A stretch of 64,000 bases of DNA from Methylotuvimicrobium buryatense 5G (GTDB lineage: Bacteria > Pseudomonadota > Gammaproteobacteria > Methylococcales > Methylomonadaceae). How positions within the stretch are numbered: position 1 is the first letter of the stretch; every line of letters starts with the position of its first letter. The notes beneath the pieces were generated by a model that saw only the letters and a list, made by a program, of their open reading frames with translations, was not told the DNA's origin and searched no databases. The position numbers and the translations under genes are program-made. Positions 56,615 through 64,000 of the stretch are shown piece by piece. The stretch is taken from assembly GCF_000341735.1 (NCBI RefSeq), contig NZ_KB455575.1, positions 1,807,648-1,871,647 of the forward strand. Direction: 5' to 3'.

Positions 56615-56995
56615 TTAGCCTGCTAGAGATATTTGTAAAACAGCGAACAATGCCGCGACAGCGATTGCCGTAAACAGTAAATGGCACGTCCAGACCGCAA
56701 TGATTTTAGCGCCTTCGGCGGAAACATAATCCTCGATGACCACTTGCACGCCCAATGCCGCATGGAAACATACCGCCAAAATCCATAGCGCGATAACAAC
56801 CGCATTAAACGGCGACGCCAACCAGGTTATCGTTTCTTGATAGGTCGCGGTGGTAGCGAGTTTGAGTAACATAACCAACCAAAACGACAAGGGGATTAAA
56901 GCCGCGGCGGTAACGCGCTGCATCCACCAATGTTCGGTACCGGATTTAGCCGAGCCCAAACCGCGCGCTTTCGAAATCGGAGATCGATAGTCCAT
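56615..56995 (-). CDS. sdhD: Succinate dehydrogenase membrane anchor subunit SdhD
   Basis: The 126 residues have three membrane helices and the quinone/haem motif [19 protein letters not shown], with [14 protein letters not shown] at helix I. It anchors SdhAB in the membrane and helps bind ubiquinone. It lies between sdhC (9-bp gap) and sdhA. Confidence 0.92.
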   Translation of the reverse strand: MDYRSPISKARGLGSAKSGTEHWWMQRVTAAALIPLSFWLVMLLKLATTATYQETITWLASPFNAVVIALWILAVCFHAALGVQVVIEDYVSAEGAKIIAVWTCHLLFTAIAVAALFAVLQISLAG

Positions 56996-57004
56996 ACTTG
57001 ACTC

Positions 57005-57385
57005 CTAAAGAATGAAAAATGCAAAGGTGGCTGCTGTCAAAACCAGCGAAACGAAAAGCTCGATTAGCGCATACCGGTTCAATGTTTCGTTGTCGAAACT
57101 GCAACCGGCATCCCAAATCAGATGACGAACGCCGTGACATAAATGAAAAAACAGCGCATACATAAAGCCCCAAAGTACGATTTGCAGCAAAATCGAATCG
57201 GTCATCGCCTGCATTGCCGCGAAGGCTTCGGCGCCGCCGGCAATCGCATAAAGCATGCATAAAAATAGGATCAAGCCTAAAGAAAGCATGACGCCGGTCA
57301 TGCGATGGGTAATGGAAATGAGGCCCGTCAAGGGCAATCGGTAGACTTGTAGATGAGGGGATAAAGGTCTGTTAGTACTGTTCAT
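57005..57385 (-). CDS. sdhC: Succinate dehydrogenase cytochrome b556 subunit SdhC
   Basis: The 126 residues begin RPLSPHLQVYRLP and contain SITHRMTG (quinone-site residues) and HLCHGVRHLIWD (haem b ligand His) with three helices. Together with SdhD it holds the haem and ubiquinone site. It is the second gene of the operon, after the 56-residue DUF1674-like gene. Confidence 0.93.
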   Translation of the reverse strand: MNSTNRPLSPHLQVYRLPLTGLISITHRMTGVMLSLGLILFLCMLYAIAGGAEAFAAMQAMTDSILLQIVLWGFMYALFFHLCHGVRHLIWDAGCSFDNETLNRYALIELFVSLVLTAATFAFFIL

Positions 57386-57445
57386 AACCGCCGCCTGCTG
57401 TTATTGAAAGCCACATACTACCCTTAGCATAGGGAATTTTCCAGG

Positions 57446-57616
57446 TTAAAAGTCGATACACCGGCCTTTCTTTTCCCAATCGCCGTATCGGGTCGGTTCA
57501 GGGCCAGGAGCGCCTCCTATTTCGGGAGTAGAATTCGATTGCGTGGAATCCGGCTCTAAAGGCCTTTCTTTGTCTTGCTCGTTGGTTTGGCGTTCTTTAT
57601 TCGGGTCGTTTTTCAT
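57446..57616 (-). CDS. Small DUF1674/SDHAF4-like succinate dehydrogenase assembly protein (56 aa)
   Basis: This short gene is easily missed at 56 residues. Its N-terminal half is charged and low in complexity (NDPNKERQTNEQDKERPL). Its C-terminal half has GGAPGPEPTRYGDWEKKGRC and ends IDF, the conserved signature of the DUF1674/SDHAF4 family. In mitochondria SDHAF4 binds free flavinylated SDH-A and aids its assembly with SDH-B. It lies 60 bp upstream of sdhC on the same strand, the first gene of the sdh operon, so the operon has assembly factors at both ends (this one and sdhE). An upstream GAGTAAACG is a weak ribosome binding site. Confidence 0.88.
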   Translation of the reverse strand: MKNDPNKERQTNEQDKERPLEPDSTQSNSTPEIGGAPGPEPTRYGDWEKKGRCIDF

Positions 57617-57716
57617 GTCGTTTACTCCTAAATTATATAGCGACTTAAGCCAGGTTCATGGCAGGGCGGGTTGAATAACCATACGCATCAAGCTAAAAAC
57701 GGCCAACCCGCATCCC

Positions 57717-57945
57717 GCTCTTTCCCAAGCTCCAGCTTGGGAAACACACCCCGGAAGCTCCAGCTTCCAGAGACCGAAACAACCGCAACCAAACCCGACT
57801 TGCTCGTTCAATCTGCCTGATCGTCGGGAAGCTAGAGCTTCCTGAACAGGTTACCCAAGCTGGAGCTTGGGTAACAGCATAAAAGTTTCGACCGTGGCCA
57901 AAGCAAGTCGGAACGTTTGGGGCGGGTTGAATAACCCGCCCCGCG
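57717..57945. repeat. REP palindromes of family H (upstream cluster)
   Basis: Several palindromes: TTTCCCAAGCTCCAGCTTGGG (57721-57741), GGAAGCTCCAGCTTCC (57752-57767), GGAAGCTAGAGCTTCC (57833-57848) and TTACCCAAGCTGGAGCTTGG (57851-57870), then a GGGCGGGTTGAATAACCCGCC hairpin. The pairs are the same as those next to the transposase at 59228-59761. They fill most of the 518-bp gap before the diguanylate cyclase. Confidence 0.8.
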
Positions 57946-58081
57946 CTAGACTTACCGCATTATTCGATTTCCGATTCTTAAACCGGCCTGCAGATAGGGG
58001 CGGCAAGATTTTGCCATCGATCCCGTCATGTTATTGACGCAATTAATTCATAACATTGATATAAAAAGATTTTTTATGTTT

Positions 58082-58097
58082 TGGCACGATCATAGCT
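58082..58097 (+). promoter_or_regulatory. Sigma-54 promoter of the diguanylate cyclase gene
   Basis: TGGCACGATCATAGCT has consensus TGGCACG at -24 and GC at -12 with exact ten-base spacing. The inferred start site is about 27 bp before the ATG at 58135, and a GAGG ribosome binding site lies between. An enhancer-binding activator site was not identified. Confidence 0.75.
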
Positions 58098-58134
58098 GTA
58101 ATCCTACAAACAAATCTTTATCGAGGATTTAGCC

Positions 58135-59019
58135 ATGCAAAAAAAAGCCGCCAATCTTGCCGTTGTCACTAATAACACATTCGAAGCCTTCAAAGCGGAT
58201 AATTTGACTCATTATGACATTAGCAGCGCCTTGCAAACCACACTGGAGTTCGATGAATTGGTTCATATCTTCAGTAATAAAATCCAAAATCTGATACCAC
58301 ATAGCGGCTTTGTTTACAGCAACGAAGAATTCGATCTCGAAATCAAAAACGGCATAGTCACTCGAAGCTCATGCTCTTATGCAATGAAAGTCGAAGAACA
58401 GCAACTCGGCGAACTAAAATTGATGCGTCGTCAGAAGTTTTCCGAACAAGAATTAACAATGATTGAAACGTTGCTTTGTTGCTTGATTTATCCGCTCAGA
58501 AACGCGACCTTATTTCAGCAAGCAATGAATCTGGCATTTACCGATGTGCTAACGCAAACACGAAACCGTTCCGCCTTCAATGACATCGTTCGCCGCGAAA
58601 TGCGCCTTGCACATAGAAACGGCAACCATCTATCGGTAGTATTTATCGATATCGACCATTTCAAAAGTATCAACGATAATTATGGACATCAATGCGGCGA
58701 CCTTGCATTAACATCTGTCGCCAAATGGATCAATGAAAGCATTAGAAGCAGCGACATCGTGTTTCGTTATGGCGGCGAGGAATTCGTCGTTCTTCTCAGC
58801 GAGACCGATTTAGACGGCGCCGAATTGTTGGCGGAAAGAATTCGGCAAAACATCGAAAATCATATCTTCGCTTACGGACTGGAAACAATACGCATGACCG
58901 CAAGCCTCGGCACCAGCACATTACGCGGCGACGACACGCTAGATAAATTTATCGATCGGGCCGATCAAGCCATGTACCGGGCCAAACAAACCGGCAGAAA
59001 CCGAGTCGTCACGGCTTAG
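58135..59019 (+). CDS. Diguanylate cyclase with N-terminal GAF-like domain
   Basis: The 294 residues have a soluble N-terminal sensor region of about 115 residues, probably GAF-like, then a GGDEF domain with intact YGGEEF and an RSSD sequence five residues before it (possible I-site feedback inhibition). There is no EAL domain, so it should make c-di-GMP. It follows a good sigma-54 promoter, which links it to an enhancer-binding protein such as FleQ or NtrC; which one is unknown. It lies between repeat-filled gaps. Confidence 0.9.
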   Translation: MQKKAANLAVVTNNTFEAFKADNLTHYDISSALQTTLEFDELVHIFSNKIQNLIPHSGFVYSNEEFDLEIKNGIVTRSSCSYAMKVEEQQLGELKLMRRQKFSEQELTMIETLLCCLIYPLRNATLFQQAMNLAFTDVLTQTRNRSAFNDIVRREMRLAHRNGNHLSVVFIDIDHFKSINDNYGHQCGDLALTSVAKWINESIRSSDIVFRYGGEEFVVLLSETDLDGAELLAERIRQNIENHIFAYGLETIRMTASLGTSTLRGDDTLDKFIDRADQAMYRAKQTGRNRVVTA

Positions 59020-59085
59020 TGATGATTTTTCGCCTGAAACCAAAGCGCCAACATCATCAACAAGCTGTTTCCCAAACTCCAGCTT

Positions 59086-59165
59086 CACTGCCATTAAGTT
59101 AAGGATTTTTCCGTTCGCCCTGAGCCTGTCGAAGGGTGAATGGAAAAATCCTGGGTCGATAAGTT
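59086..59165. repeat. Half copy of family F element inside a REP palindrome
   Basis: CACTGCCATTAAGTTAAG, hairpin, and GGGTCGATAAGTT match the first half of the 39489-39622 element. Left of it is CCCAAACTCCAGCTT (a broken REP arm) and right is CAGCTGTTTCCCAAGC, so the half-element sits inside the REP array next to the RAYT gene. Confidence 0.75.
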
Positions 59166-59170
59166 CAGCT

Positions 59171-59222
59171 GTTTCCCAAGCTCCAGCTTGGGAAACCCAA
59201 CCCGGAAGCTCCAGCTTCCCGA
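59171..59222. repeat. REP palindromes flanking the RAYT gene (3' side)
   Basis: TTTCCCAAGCTCCAGCTTGG (59172-59191) followed by GGAAGCTCCAGCTTCC (59204-59219), just after the transposase stop codon. They are the likely substrates of the adjacent transposase. Confidence 0.8.
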
Positions 59223-59227
59223 GACCC

Positions 59228-59761
59228 TCACCATTGCCGAATCACTTCGATCATCCCTTCTTGCCCTAAATAGTTTCGCGCACTGGAATAACGCCAATGT
59301 TCCGGCTTATCTACATAGCCGCGTTTAACGGGGTTTTGATGAATATATTCCAGCTTTTGACGCATAACCTTCTCTGACTCTATTATTTGCGGATGGCTGC
59401 CTTCTTCCCAAACCTGATAGTCACTATCATGCTTGTGTACCCGTTTAAATAATGCCAGTAATTCCAATAACCTATTTGAACGATGCTGTTCAAGATGGGC
59501 AATGAGTTGTTTTGCCGTGTATGACTTAAATCGTTGGATATCACGGCTTAAATTTTCGGAAGCGGCAATCAGATGTAAGTGATTTTCAAGGATGACATAA
59601 CCGTAAAGTTGAAAATTGTCATTGCGCTGGAGATAACGCCAGGAGTCAAGCACGATATCGACTAACTTTGGATTTGTGAACAATGGCAGCCAGTGGTTTA
59701 TTGTTGCTGTCAGGAAATGCGGGCAAGGGTTGGTTAACACTCGATAACTGCTTCTTGGCAT
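59228..59761 (-). CDS. REP-associated tyrosine transposase (RAYT, IS200/IS605-like Y1)
   Basis: The 177-residue protein has the HUH motif NHLHLIA, a following YTAKQL-type region with the catalytic Tyr probably in FKSYTAKQLIAHL, and the family end YIHQNPVKRGYVDKPEHWRY with SSARNYL. RAYTs cut single-stranded REP hairpins and are single-copy domesticated transposases. REP palindromes of family H lie directly on both sides (59171-59222 and 59783-59860), forming a REPtron-like unit. The start is ATG at 59761. Confidence 0.92.
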   Translation of the reverse strand: MPRSSYRVLTNPCPHFLTATINHWLPLFTNPKLVDIVLDSWRYLQRNDNFQLYGYVILENHLHLIAASENLSRDIQRFKSYTAKQLIAHLEQHRSNRLLELLALFKRVHKHDSDYQVWEEGSHPQIIESEKVMRQKLEYIHQNPVKRGYVDKPEHWRYSSARNYLGQEGMIEVIRQW

Positions 59762-59782
59762 GTTTTTGCACCTTAATTAGGA

Positions 59783-59860
59783 CGGGAAGCTAGAGCTTCC
59801 GGAACCGGTTTCCCAAGCTGGAGCTTGGGAAACAGCAAAAATCTGGAGCTTGGGAAACCG
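59783..59860. repeat. REP palindromes flanking the RAYT gene (5' side)
   Basis: GGGAAGCTAGAGCTTCC (59784-59800) and TTTCCCAAGCTGGAGCTTGG (59810-59829) then a third partial arm (CTGGAGCTTGGGAAAC) lie between the transposase start and the asparagine synthetase-like gene. The loop sequences (TA, TGG) differ from the other side. Confidence 0.78.
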
Positions 59861-59871
59861 CGAATTACGGC

Positions 59872-61671
59872 TTAGTGATGATTTTTCGCCTGAAACCAAA
59901 GCTCCAGCATCATCAAGATCCAAATCAATTCGCCGTAATAGGCCGCATGTATGCTTTGGTGCATCTTAACGGCATGATCAAGAAAATCGGTGCGAAAATA
60001 ATCGCGCTTTTTCAAGGCGCCGATACTATCGTAAGCGAGTTCTTTCAACGGTTGATGATCCTGCAACCAAATCCCGAACGGCAAACCGAAACCATGCTTG
60101 GATTTGTTGATAATGGCTTCGGGCAAAAAACCGCGCATCGCTTGCTTATAAAACCAACGCAATTGCTGACCTTTCAACTTTTCCGAAGACGGTACCCGAC
60201 AAGACAAATCGACAATCGCGTTGGTCAGCAACGGATAACGCACCTCGACACCGACCATCTCGCACATTCGGTTGACCTTGACCAGATCATTGTCATGCAA
60301 GGTCGTTTTCCAGTCCATGTACAACATACGGTTTAAAGCCGATGCATTTTCAGGACGGTGATAACAATCCCGCAGACTCTGAATCGGCCGGTCGATATCG
60401 ATGCCTGCCAGAAAATCGCCGGTAAAAATCTCCTGAGCCGGATGTCGGTTCAGGAAGTTATAGTCTTGCAAGCGGTCCGGTAACGGCACTTCGGCTTGCT
60501 CGACATAGCGCTTGGCTTTAAAAAGAATTTTATTTTTCAGCAGCGCATCGGGCGCATTGTACAGACCGGTTCTCAGAAACGTTCTGGCAAAGCCCGGAAT
60601 ACGATAATAACGGTCGAACAACAATTGTTTCGCATAACGCTCATTGCCCGCGAACAACTCATCGCCGCCGTCGCCGGCCAGCATTACCTGAATGCCGTTC
60701 TCTTTAGCCAATTTGGCGCAATAATAAGCCGCCAACGCAGACGAATTACCGAACGGTTCGTCGTAAAACGCGGCAATTTTCGGCACGGCTGCCACGGTAT
60801 CCTCCGGCGTCACATAATATTCATGCGGCCGGGTTTTGAAACAATCGACCGCAATACGCGCATACTCGATCTCATCGTAGCCTTCAACCGGAAAACCCAT
60901 CGTAAAAGTTTTGGCTTGCTCCGGATACACTTTAGACAATGCACCGGCAACGCTCGAACTGTCCAGGCCGCCGCTCAAAAACGCGCCGGTCACATTCGAA
61001 TCGGCAGCCGACTGCCGGACAGCTTCGATGATTTCATTCCGTAACTCTTGTCCGGATTTCTCGAGTGAATAAGCCCCTTGTTCGGAAAAAACCGGCATCC
61101 AGTAATACTGCAGAGCGATTTTTCCATCTTGATAAGTCAATAATTGCCCGCCCTCCAATTTTTGGACTTGCCGATAAATCGTATGCGGGCTCGGGCAATG
61201 ATGAAAATAGACATAATCGTAAATCGATTGGCGGGAAATCTCCGAACTGACTTCGGGATGCGCAACGACACTATCGGCCGTCGAACCGAACACGATTCCG
61301 TTCGGCGTTTGCGCATAATAGAGATTGTTTTGCCCTAGGCGGTCTGTCGCCAACAACAAGCGTTTCTCGGATTCATCGAAAAACATCAAGGTAAATGCGC
61401 CTTGCATATCCTTGATAAAATCGGCGCCCTTAGCTTTATAGTTTTCGACAATCGCTTCTAGCGGACCGAAACCGTGACCGGTGAGCGCAAGCCGACAACC
61501 CCCCTGTTCAAGCGACCGTTTATCATCGGAGACTAAAACAAACGAATCGGTTATCCGTATGCCGATCGTTTTTTTAGTCGACTCGGGCGCGCAACCTTTC
61601 AGCGATTCGGCAAGCTCAGACGCTTGATTTCGATCGATACCGGTACCAAACCAGCCAGCAATAAATCCCAT
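59872..61671 (-). CDS. Asparagine synthetase-like protein lacking the glutaminase cysteine
   Basis: The 599 residues show the two-domain AsnB layout. The synthetase half is intact: the PP-loop SGGLDSSS (233-240), GDGGDELFAG and the C-terminal helices. The N-terminal half looks degenerate. The start reads MGFIAGWFG, whereas active amidotransferases have Met-Cys-Gly so that Cys2 is the nucleophile. The NGEIYN-type glutamine-binding motif is replaced by LALTGHGFG. It may use ammonia from a partner, act on another acyl substrate, or amidate a glycan or protein. It lies with glycosyltransferases, in the arrangement of exopolysaccharide (exosortase-type) clusters. Confidence 0.85.
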   Translation of the reverse strand: MGFIAGWFGTGIDRNQASELAESLKGCAPESTKKTIGIRITDSFVLVSDDKRSLEQGGCRLALTGHGFGPLEAIVENYKAKGADFIKDMQGAFTLMFFDESEKRLLLATDRLGQNNLYYAQTPNGIVFGSTADSVVAHPEVSSEISRQSIYDYVYFHHCPSPHTIYRQVQKLEGGQLLTYQDGKIALQYYWMPVFSEQGAYSLEKSGQELRNEIIEAVRQSAADSNVTGAFLSGGLDSSSVAGALSKVYPEQAKTFTMGFPVEGYDEIEYARIAVDCFKTRPHEYYVTPEDTVAAVPKIAAFYDEPFGNSSALAAYYCAKLAKENGIQVMLAGDGGDELFAGNERYAKQLLFDRYYRIPGFARTFLRTGLYNAPDALLKNKILFKAKRYVEQAEVPLPDRLQDYNFLNRHPAQEIFTGDFLAGIDIDRPIQSLRDCYHRPENASALNRMLYMDWKTTLHDNDLVKVNRMCEMVGVEVRYPLLTNAIVDLSCRVPSSEKLKGQQLRWFYKQAMRGFLPEAIINKSKHGFGLPFGIWLQDHQPLKELAYDSIGALKKRDYFRTDFLDHAVKMHQSIHAAYYGELIWILMMLELWFQAKNHH

Positions 61672-61681
61672 TTTTCACCCT

Positions 61682-62905
61682 TTAATCGATTTCTGTTTTT
61701 TCTATAATCTGCTTAAATTCGGCAACCAAAGTATCGACACGGTGATGCCACGCGTTCTGCTCGGCATAATGCCTGATCGCCTGTCTATCCCACCGTTTAT
61801 TAAACGCATCCGATAAAGCAAGCCGTAATGCCGAAGCATCGCCGAAGGGCACGATCGTACCTAGTGACGCATCATTGACGACTTCGCTATTGCCGCCGAC
61901 ATCGGTGGTTATCACCGGCAAACCGCAAGCCATCGCCTCCAAAAAAACATTGGCCCACCCTTCATTGGCCGTCGACAATACAAATACATCCGATGCCGAT
62001 AACGGCGATTTCAATTGCTCGGAAGGCAACGGCCCTAAAAAGCGGACATGGTTTTGCAAATTCAAATCGGCGACTTGTTGTTCCAATTGCTTTCGATTAT
62101 TACCCTCGGCGCAAGCCCCGCCGACGATCAAATACATCAAGTCGGGAAATTCTTTGAGCAATAACGGCAATACTTCGATAACCCGATGATAGCCTTTGCG
62201 ATCGACCAAACCGCCCACCGATATCAATACTGGCGCATCCTCAGGCAAATTCAAATCTCGCCTGGCTTCGGCGCGATCAACCGGTTGAAACTTATCGGCA
62301 TCGACGCCGTTACCGACGACTTGTATTTTGTTCGAATCGATGCCCAACGCAACGACGTGACGCTTGAGCGAATCGGCCACCGAAAATATTTTCGTGGCCC
62401 ACTGCAAGGCCGAAACAATCCGAAGTTTGCGTGCCGGAAACTTCGACAAACTGACTTCGGTCCCTCTTAATGTAATCGTCACCGGTACCTTGAACCATTT
62501 ACCGAGCCATGTCGCGGCATAACCGTCCGGATAGGCGAAATGCGCATCGATCAAATTAAATCGGTGTTTCCGCTTCAATCGGACCATGATCGGCAATGAA
62601 CCCAAAGCCATCATAAAACCGTCCCACTGCTTTAATAGCCCCGGAATCGACAAAAAACGAGGATAATAAACCTCAACACCCTGTTGTAATTCAAATTTCG
62701 GCGGCTGAGGCCGAAAACCCGGCTTCACAAAACGGATCAGGCCTTGCAACGGAAACCAGGCAACCGGCGACACGACGACAATCGGCAATTGCTGACCGAC
62801 CCGAAACATGCGTTCACGAATGAATACACCGGAATTCGGTTGCGCGGAACTGGGAAACAAAGAACAAAAAACGACAATGCGAGGAGTTTTATCGGTCATG
62901 GACAA
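61682..62905 (-). CDS. Family 4 glycosyltransferase
   Basis: The 407 residues form a GT-B fold: N-terminal acceptor domain (IVVFCSLFPSSAQPNSGVFI) and C-terminal nucleotide-sugar domain (PVLISVGGLVDRKGYHRVIE, SEGWANVFLEAMACGLPVITT), with the E-x7-E motif. There is no membrane segment. It probably adds a sugar to a lipid-linked glycan. Its gene is 10 bp from the asparagine synthetase-like gene and adjoins a second glycosyltransferase gene. Sugar specificity is unknown. Confidence 0.9.
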   Translation of the reverse strand: MSMTDKTPRIVVFCSLFPSSAQPNSGVFIRERMFRVGQQLPIVVVSPVAWFPLQGLIRFVKPGFRPQPPKFELQQGVEVYYPRFLSIPGLLKQWDGFMMALGSLPIMVRLKRKHRFNLIDAHFAYPDGYAATWLGKWFKVPVTITLRGTEVSLSKFPARKLRIVSALQWATKIFSVADSLKRHVVALGIDSNKIQVVGNGVDADKFQPVDRAEARRDLNLPEDAPVLISVGGLVDRKGYHRVIEVLPLLLKEFPDLMYLIVGGACAEGNNRKQLEQQVADLNLQNHVRFLGPLPSEQLKSPLSASDVFVLSTANEGWANVFLEAMACGLPVITTDVGGNSEVVNDASLGTIVPFGDASALRLALSDAFNKRWDRQAIRHYAEQNAWHHRVDTLVAEFKQIIEKTEID

Positions 62906-64000
62906 TCATTTTTGAAGCAAACGCTGATAGACATTTTGATAACGACTTACGCTATAGGCCCAATTCCGTTTTTCCTCGACGAAACGGCGCCCGTTCGCGC
63001 GAATCGCATCCCACTGGGAACGATTGCTCAACAAGCGTAGAACCGTTTGCGCGAGACTTTCGGCATTTCCCGCTGCAAATAAATAACCGGTCTTTTCATC
63101 GTCGATCAATTCTTTATGCCCGCCGACATCGGACGCTACGACCAATCGCCCTTGCGCCATCGCCTCCAACGGTTTGAGCGGCGTAACTAAATCAGTCAAA
63201 CGCATCGACAGGCGCGGATAAACGAAAATATCGACCTGATTGTAATAGCCTTGCACTTGATCGTGCGGCACTCGCCCGGTAAAAACGACCTTGTCCTGCA
63301 AACCCAAATCGCGGGCCTTTTGCTTAATCGCGGCATCCTGAGGACCGCCGCCGACCAACAATAAACGAACATCCGGAATTTCCTTCAGAATCGCGGGCAA
63401 GGCATCGAGCAATAAAGGAATGCCTTCATAGGCATAGAACGAACCGATGAATCCCAATACCACCTTATCCACCAATCCCAGTTGTTCGCGCAATGGCAGG
63501 TCCGGCTCAACCCCGTAGATGAATTTATCGATATCGACCGCATTCGGAATCACGGTAATTTTGCTATCGGCAACGCCCCGGCCGATAATGTCGTTTCGCA
63601 GGCCCTCGCAGATCGTCGTCACGGCATCGGCATTTTTAAATACATGGGTTTCCAGAAAATGAGTCACGCGATAACGCAAACTGCCTTCGGTCGTCGATCC
63701 GTGATCGACAGCCGCGTCTTCCCAAAACGCGCGGCATTCGTAGACCAATGGAATATTGTGTTTTCGTGCCGCTTTCAGAGCGGCCAATCCGTTCAACGCG
63801 GGGGAATGCGCGTGCAAAACATCGGGTTTAATTTCAGGAATGATTTCATCCAAGCGTTTACCGAGCGATTTTACAATCGCCCATTGATTCACAATCGGCC
63901 AATCGGCCCAAAAAAATCGCGGCATCGGCGACCGGTAAAAAAGCAGCCCGTCGACTTCTTCAACCGCTTGCTCGGCGATTTTATGTTTGGCCGAAGTCAG
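62906..64000 (-). CDS. Family 4 glycosyltransferase, exosortase-A-associated type (5' end beyond window)
   Basis: The frame is open to the window edge, adding 25 codons upstream of the first ATG (63925) that read on naturally (KHKIAEQAVEEVDGLLFYRSP), so the true start lies outside. Visible features are HAHSPALNGLAALKAARKH, ECRAFWEDAAVDHGSTTEGS and the C-terminal EAMAQGRLVVASDVGGHKEL. The AFWEDAAVDHG stretch resembles the glycosyltransferase family associated with exosortase A/PEP-CTERM exopolysaccharide clusters. That assignment is from memory of the family, not a search. It is adjacent to the other glycosyltransferase gene. Confidence 0.88.
   Translation of the reverse strand: MTSAKHKIAEQAVEEVDGLLFYRSPMPRFFWADWPIVNQWAIVKSLGKRLDEIIPEIKPDVLHAHSPALNGLAALKAARKHNIPLVYECRAFWEDAAVDHGSTTEGSLRYRVTHFLETHVFKNADAVTTICEGLRNDIIGRGVADSKITVIPNAVDIDKFIYGVEPDLPLREQLGLVDKVVLGFIGSFYAYEGIPLLLDALPAILKEIPDVRLLLVGGGPQDAAIKQKARDLGLQDKVVFTGRVPHDQVQGYYNQVDIFVYPRLSMRLTDLVTPLKPLEAMAQGRLVVASDVGGHKELIDDEKTGYLFAAGNAESLAQTVLRLLSNRSQWDAIRANGRRFVEEKRNWAYSVSRYQNVYQRLLQK

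Overview
The window is a gammaproteobacterial chromosome segment of moderate GC content. Its gene set (paired GlnK/AmtB modules with NtrBC, a Fe-S type APS reductase, a divergent transketolase, a YadGH exporter, exopolysaccharide genes) and its dense small palindromic repeats look like a Methylococcales methanotroph of the Methylomicrobium/Methylotuvimicrobium type. That assignment is inference: no methane or methanol oxidation gene and no rRNA is present. I see no tRNA, rRNA, prophage, CRISPR array, full-length insertion sequence or recognisable defence system.

Layout. 1-2.3 kb: end of a CheY-like receiver and an REC-PAS-GGDEF-EAL protein. 2.9-7.8 kb: a secreted hypothetical protein and an RND efflux pair. 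8.5-10.4 kb: a divergent transketolase-like enzyme. 10.5-19.3 kb: a nitrogen block with ntrC and ntrB, then glnA divergent from glnK-amtB, then a second glnK and amtB. glnE lies at 41-44 kb, so the sensor, enzyme, adenylyltransferase and transporters of ammonium assimilation are all here. 19.5-25 kb: CDP-alcohol phosphatidyltransferase, EEP-family nuclease/phosphatase, Nudix hydrolase, EfpL and RecQ. 25.5-36.8 kb: thiol, sulfur and stress genes (gshA, cysH, hslO, msrA, alkB-like, a membrane GGDEF-EAL protein, macrodomain-msrB-apeB). 37-46 kb: a lone OadG, an O-antigen ligase-like protein, ilvE, glnE and yadGH. 46-53 kb: ppx, a hypothetical protein, a di-haem peroxidase, a flavin reductase, trxC and cbpAM. 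53.8-57.6 kb: a complete succinate dehydrogenase operon with two assembly factors, one of them a 56-residue gene. 58-64 kb: a diguanylate cyclase behind a sigma-54 promoter, a REP-associated transposase within its REP palindromes, and the edge of an exopolysaccharide cluster (an asparagine-synthetase-like protein and two glycosyltransferases).

Regulation. The glnA-glnK intergenic region is the clearest regulatory structure: two NtrC-type sites lie midway between two back-to-back sigma-54 promoters, at the same distances from both inferred start sites. A third sigma-54 promoter precedes the diguanylate cyclase.

Repeats. Almost every intergenic gap over 300 bp is filled by small non-coding elements of about 80-240 bp with terminal inverted repeats. 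At least ten families can be told apart by their termini. I label them here B (17-bp GTTACTGTGAAAGTTCG-like boundary), C (TATACC...GGTATA), D (TAGGAAYRWGCA termini), E (a CATTCCGCCATGG palindrome), F (CACTGCCATTAAGTTAAG), G (GTAGGGTACGC or GTTCCCACGC palindromes), H (REP CCCAAGCTCCAGCTTGGG), I (CCTGATTAGCAAG), K (CAGCAATTCCC / AGGGTGTGGGGTATGC) and M (CCTAAAAAGAGCAGTTG). Several families with different termini carry the same internal module (a GGACG...CGTCC hairpin). Some elements have convincing target duplications, and family F repeatedly sits inside other palindromes. This layered, modular repeat system is the most unusual feature of the window.
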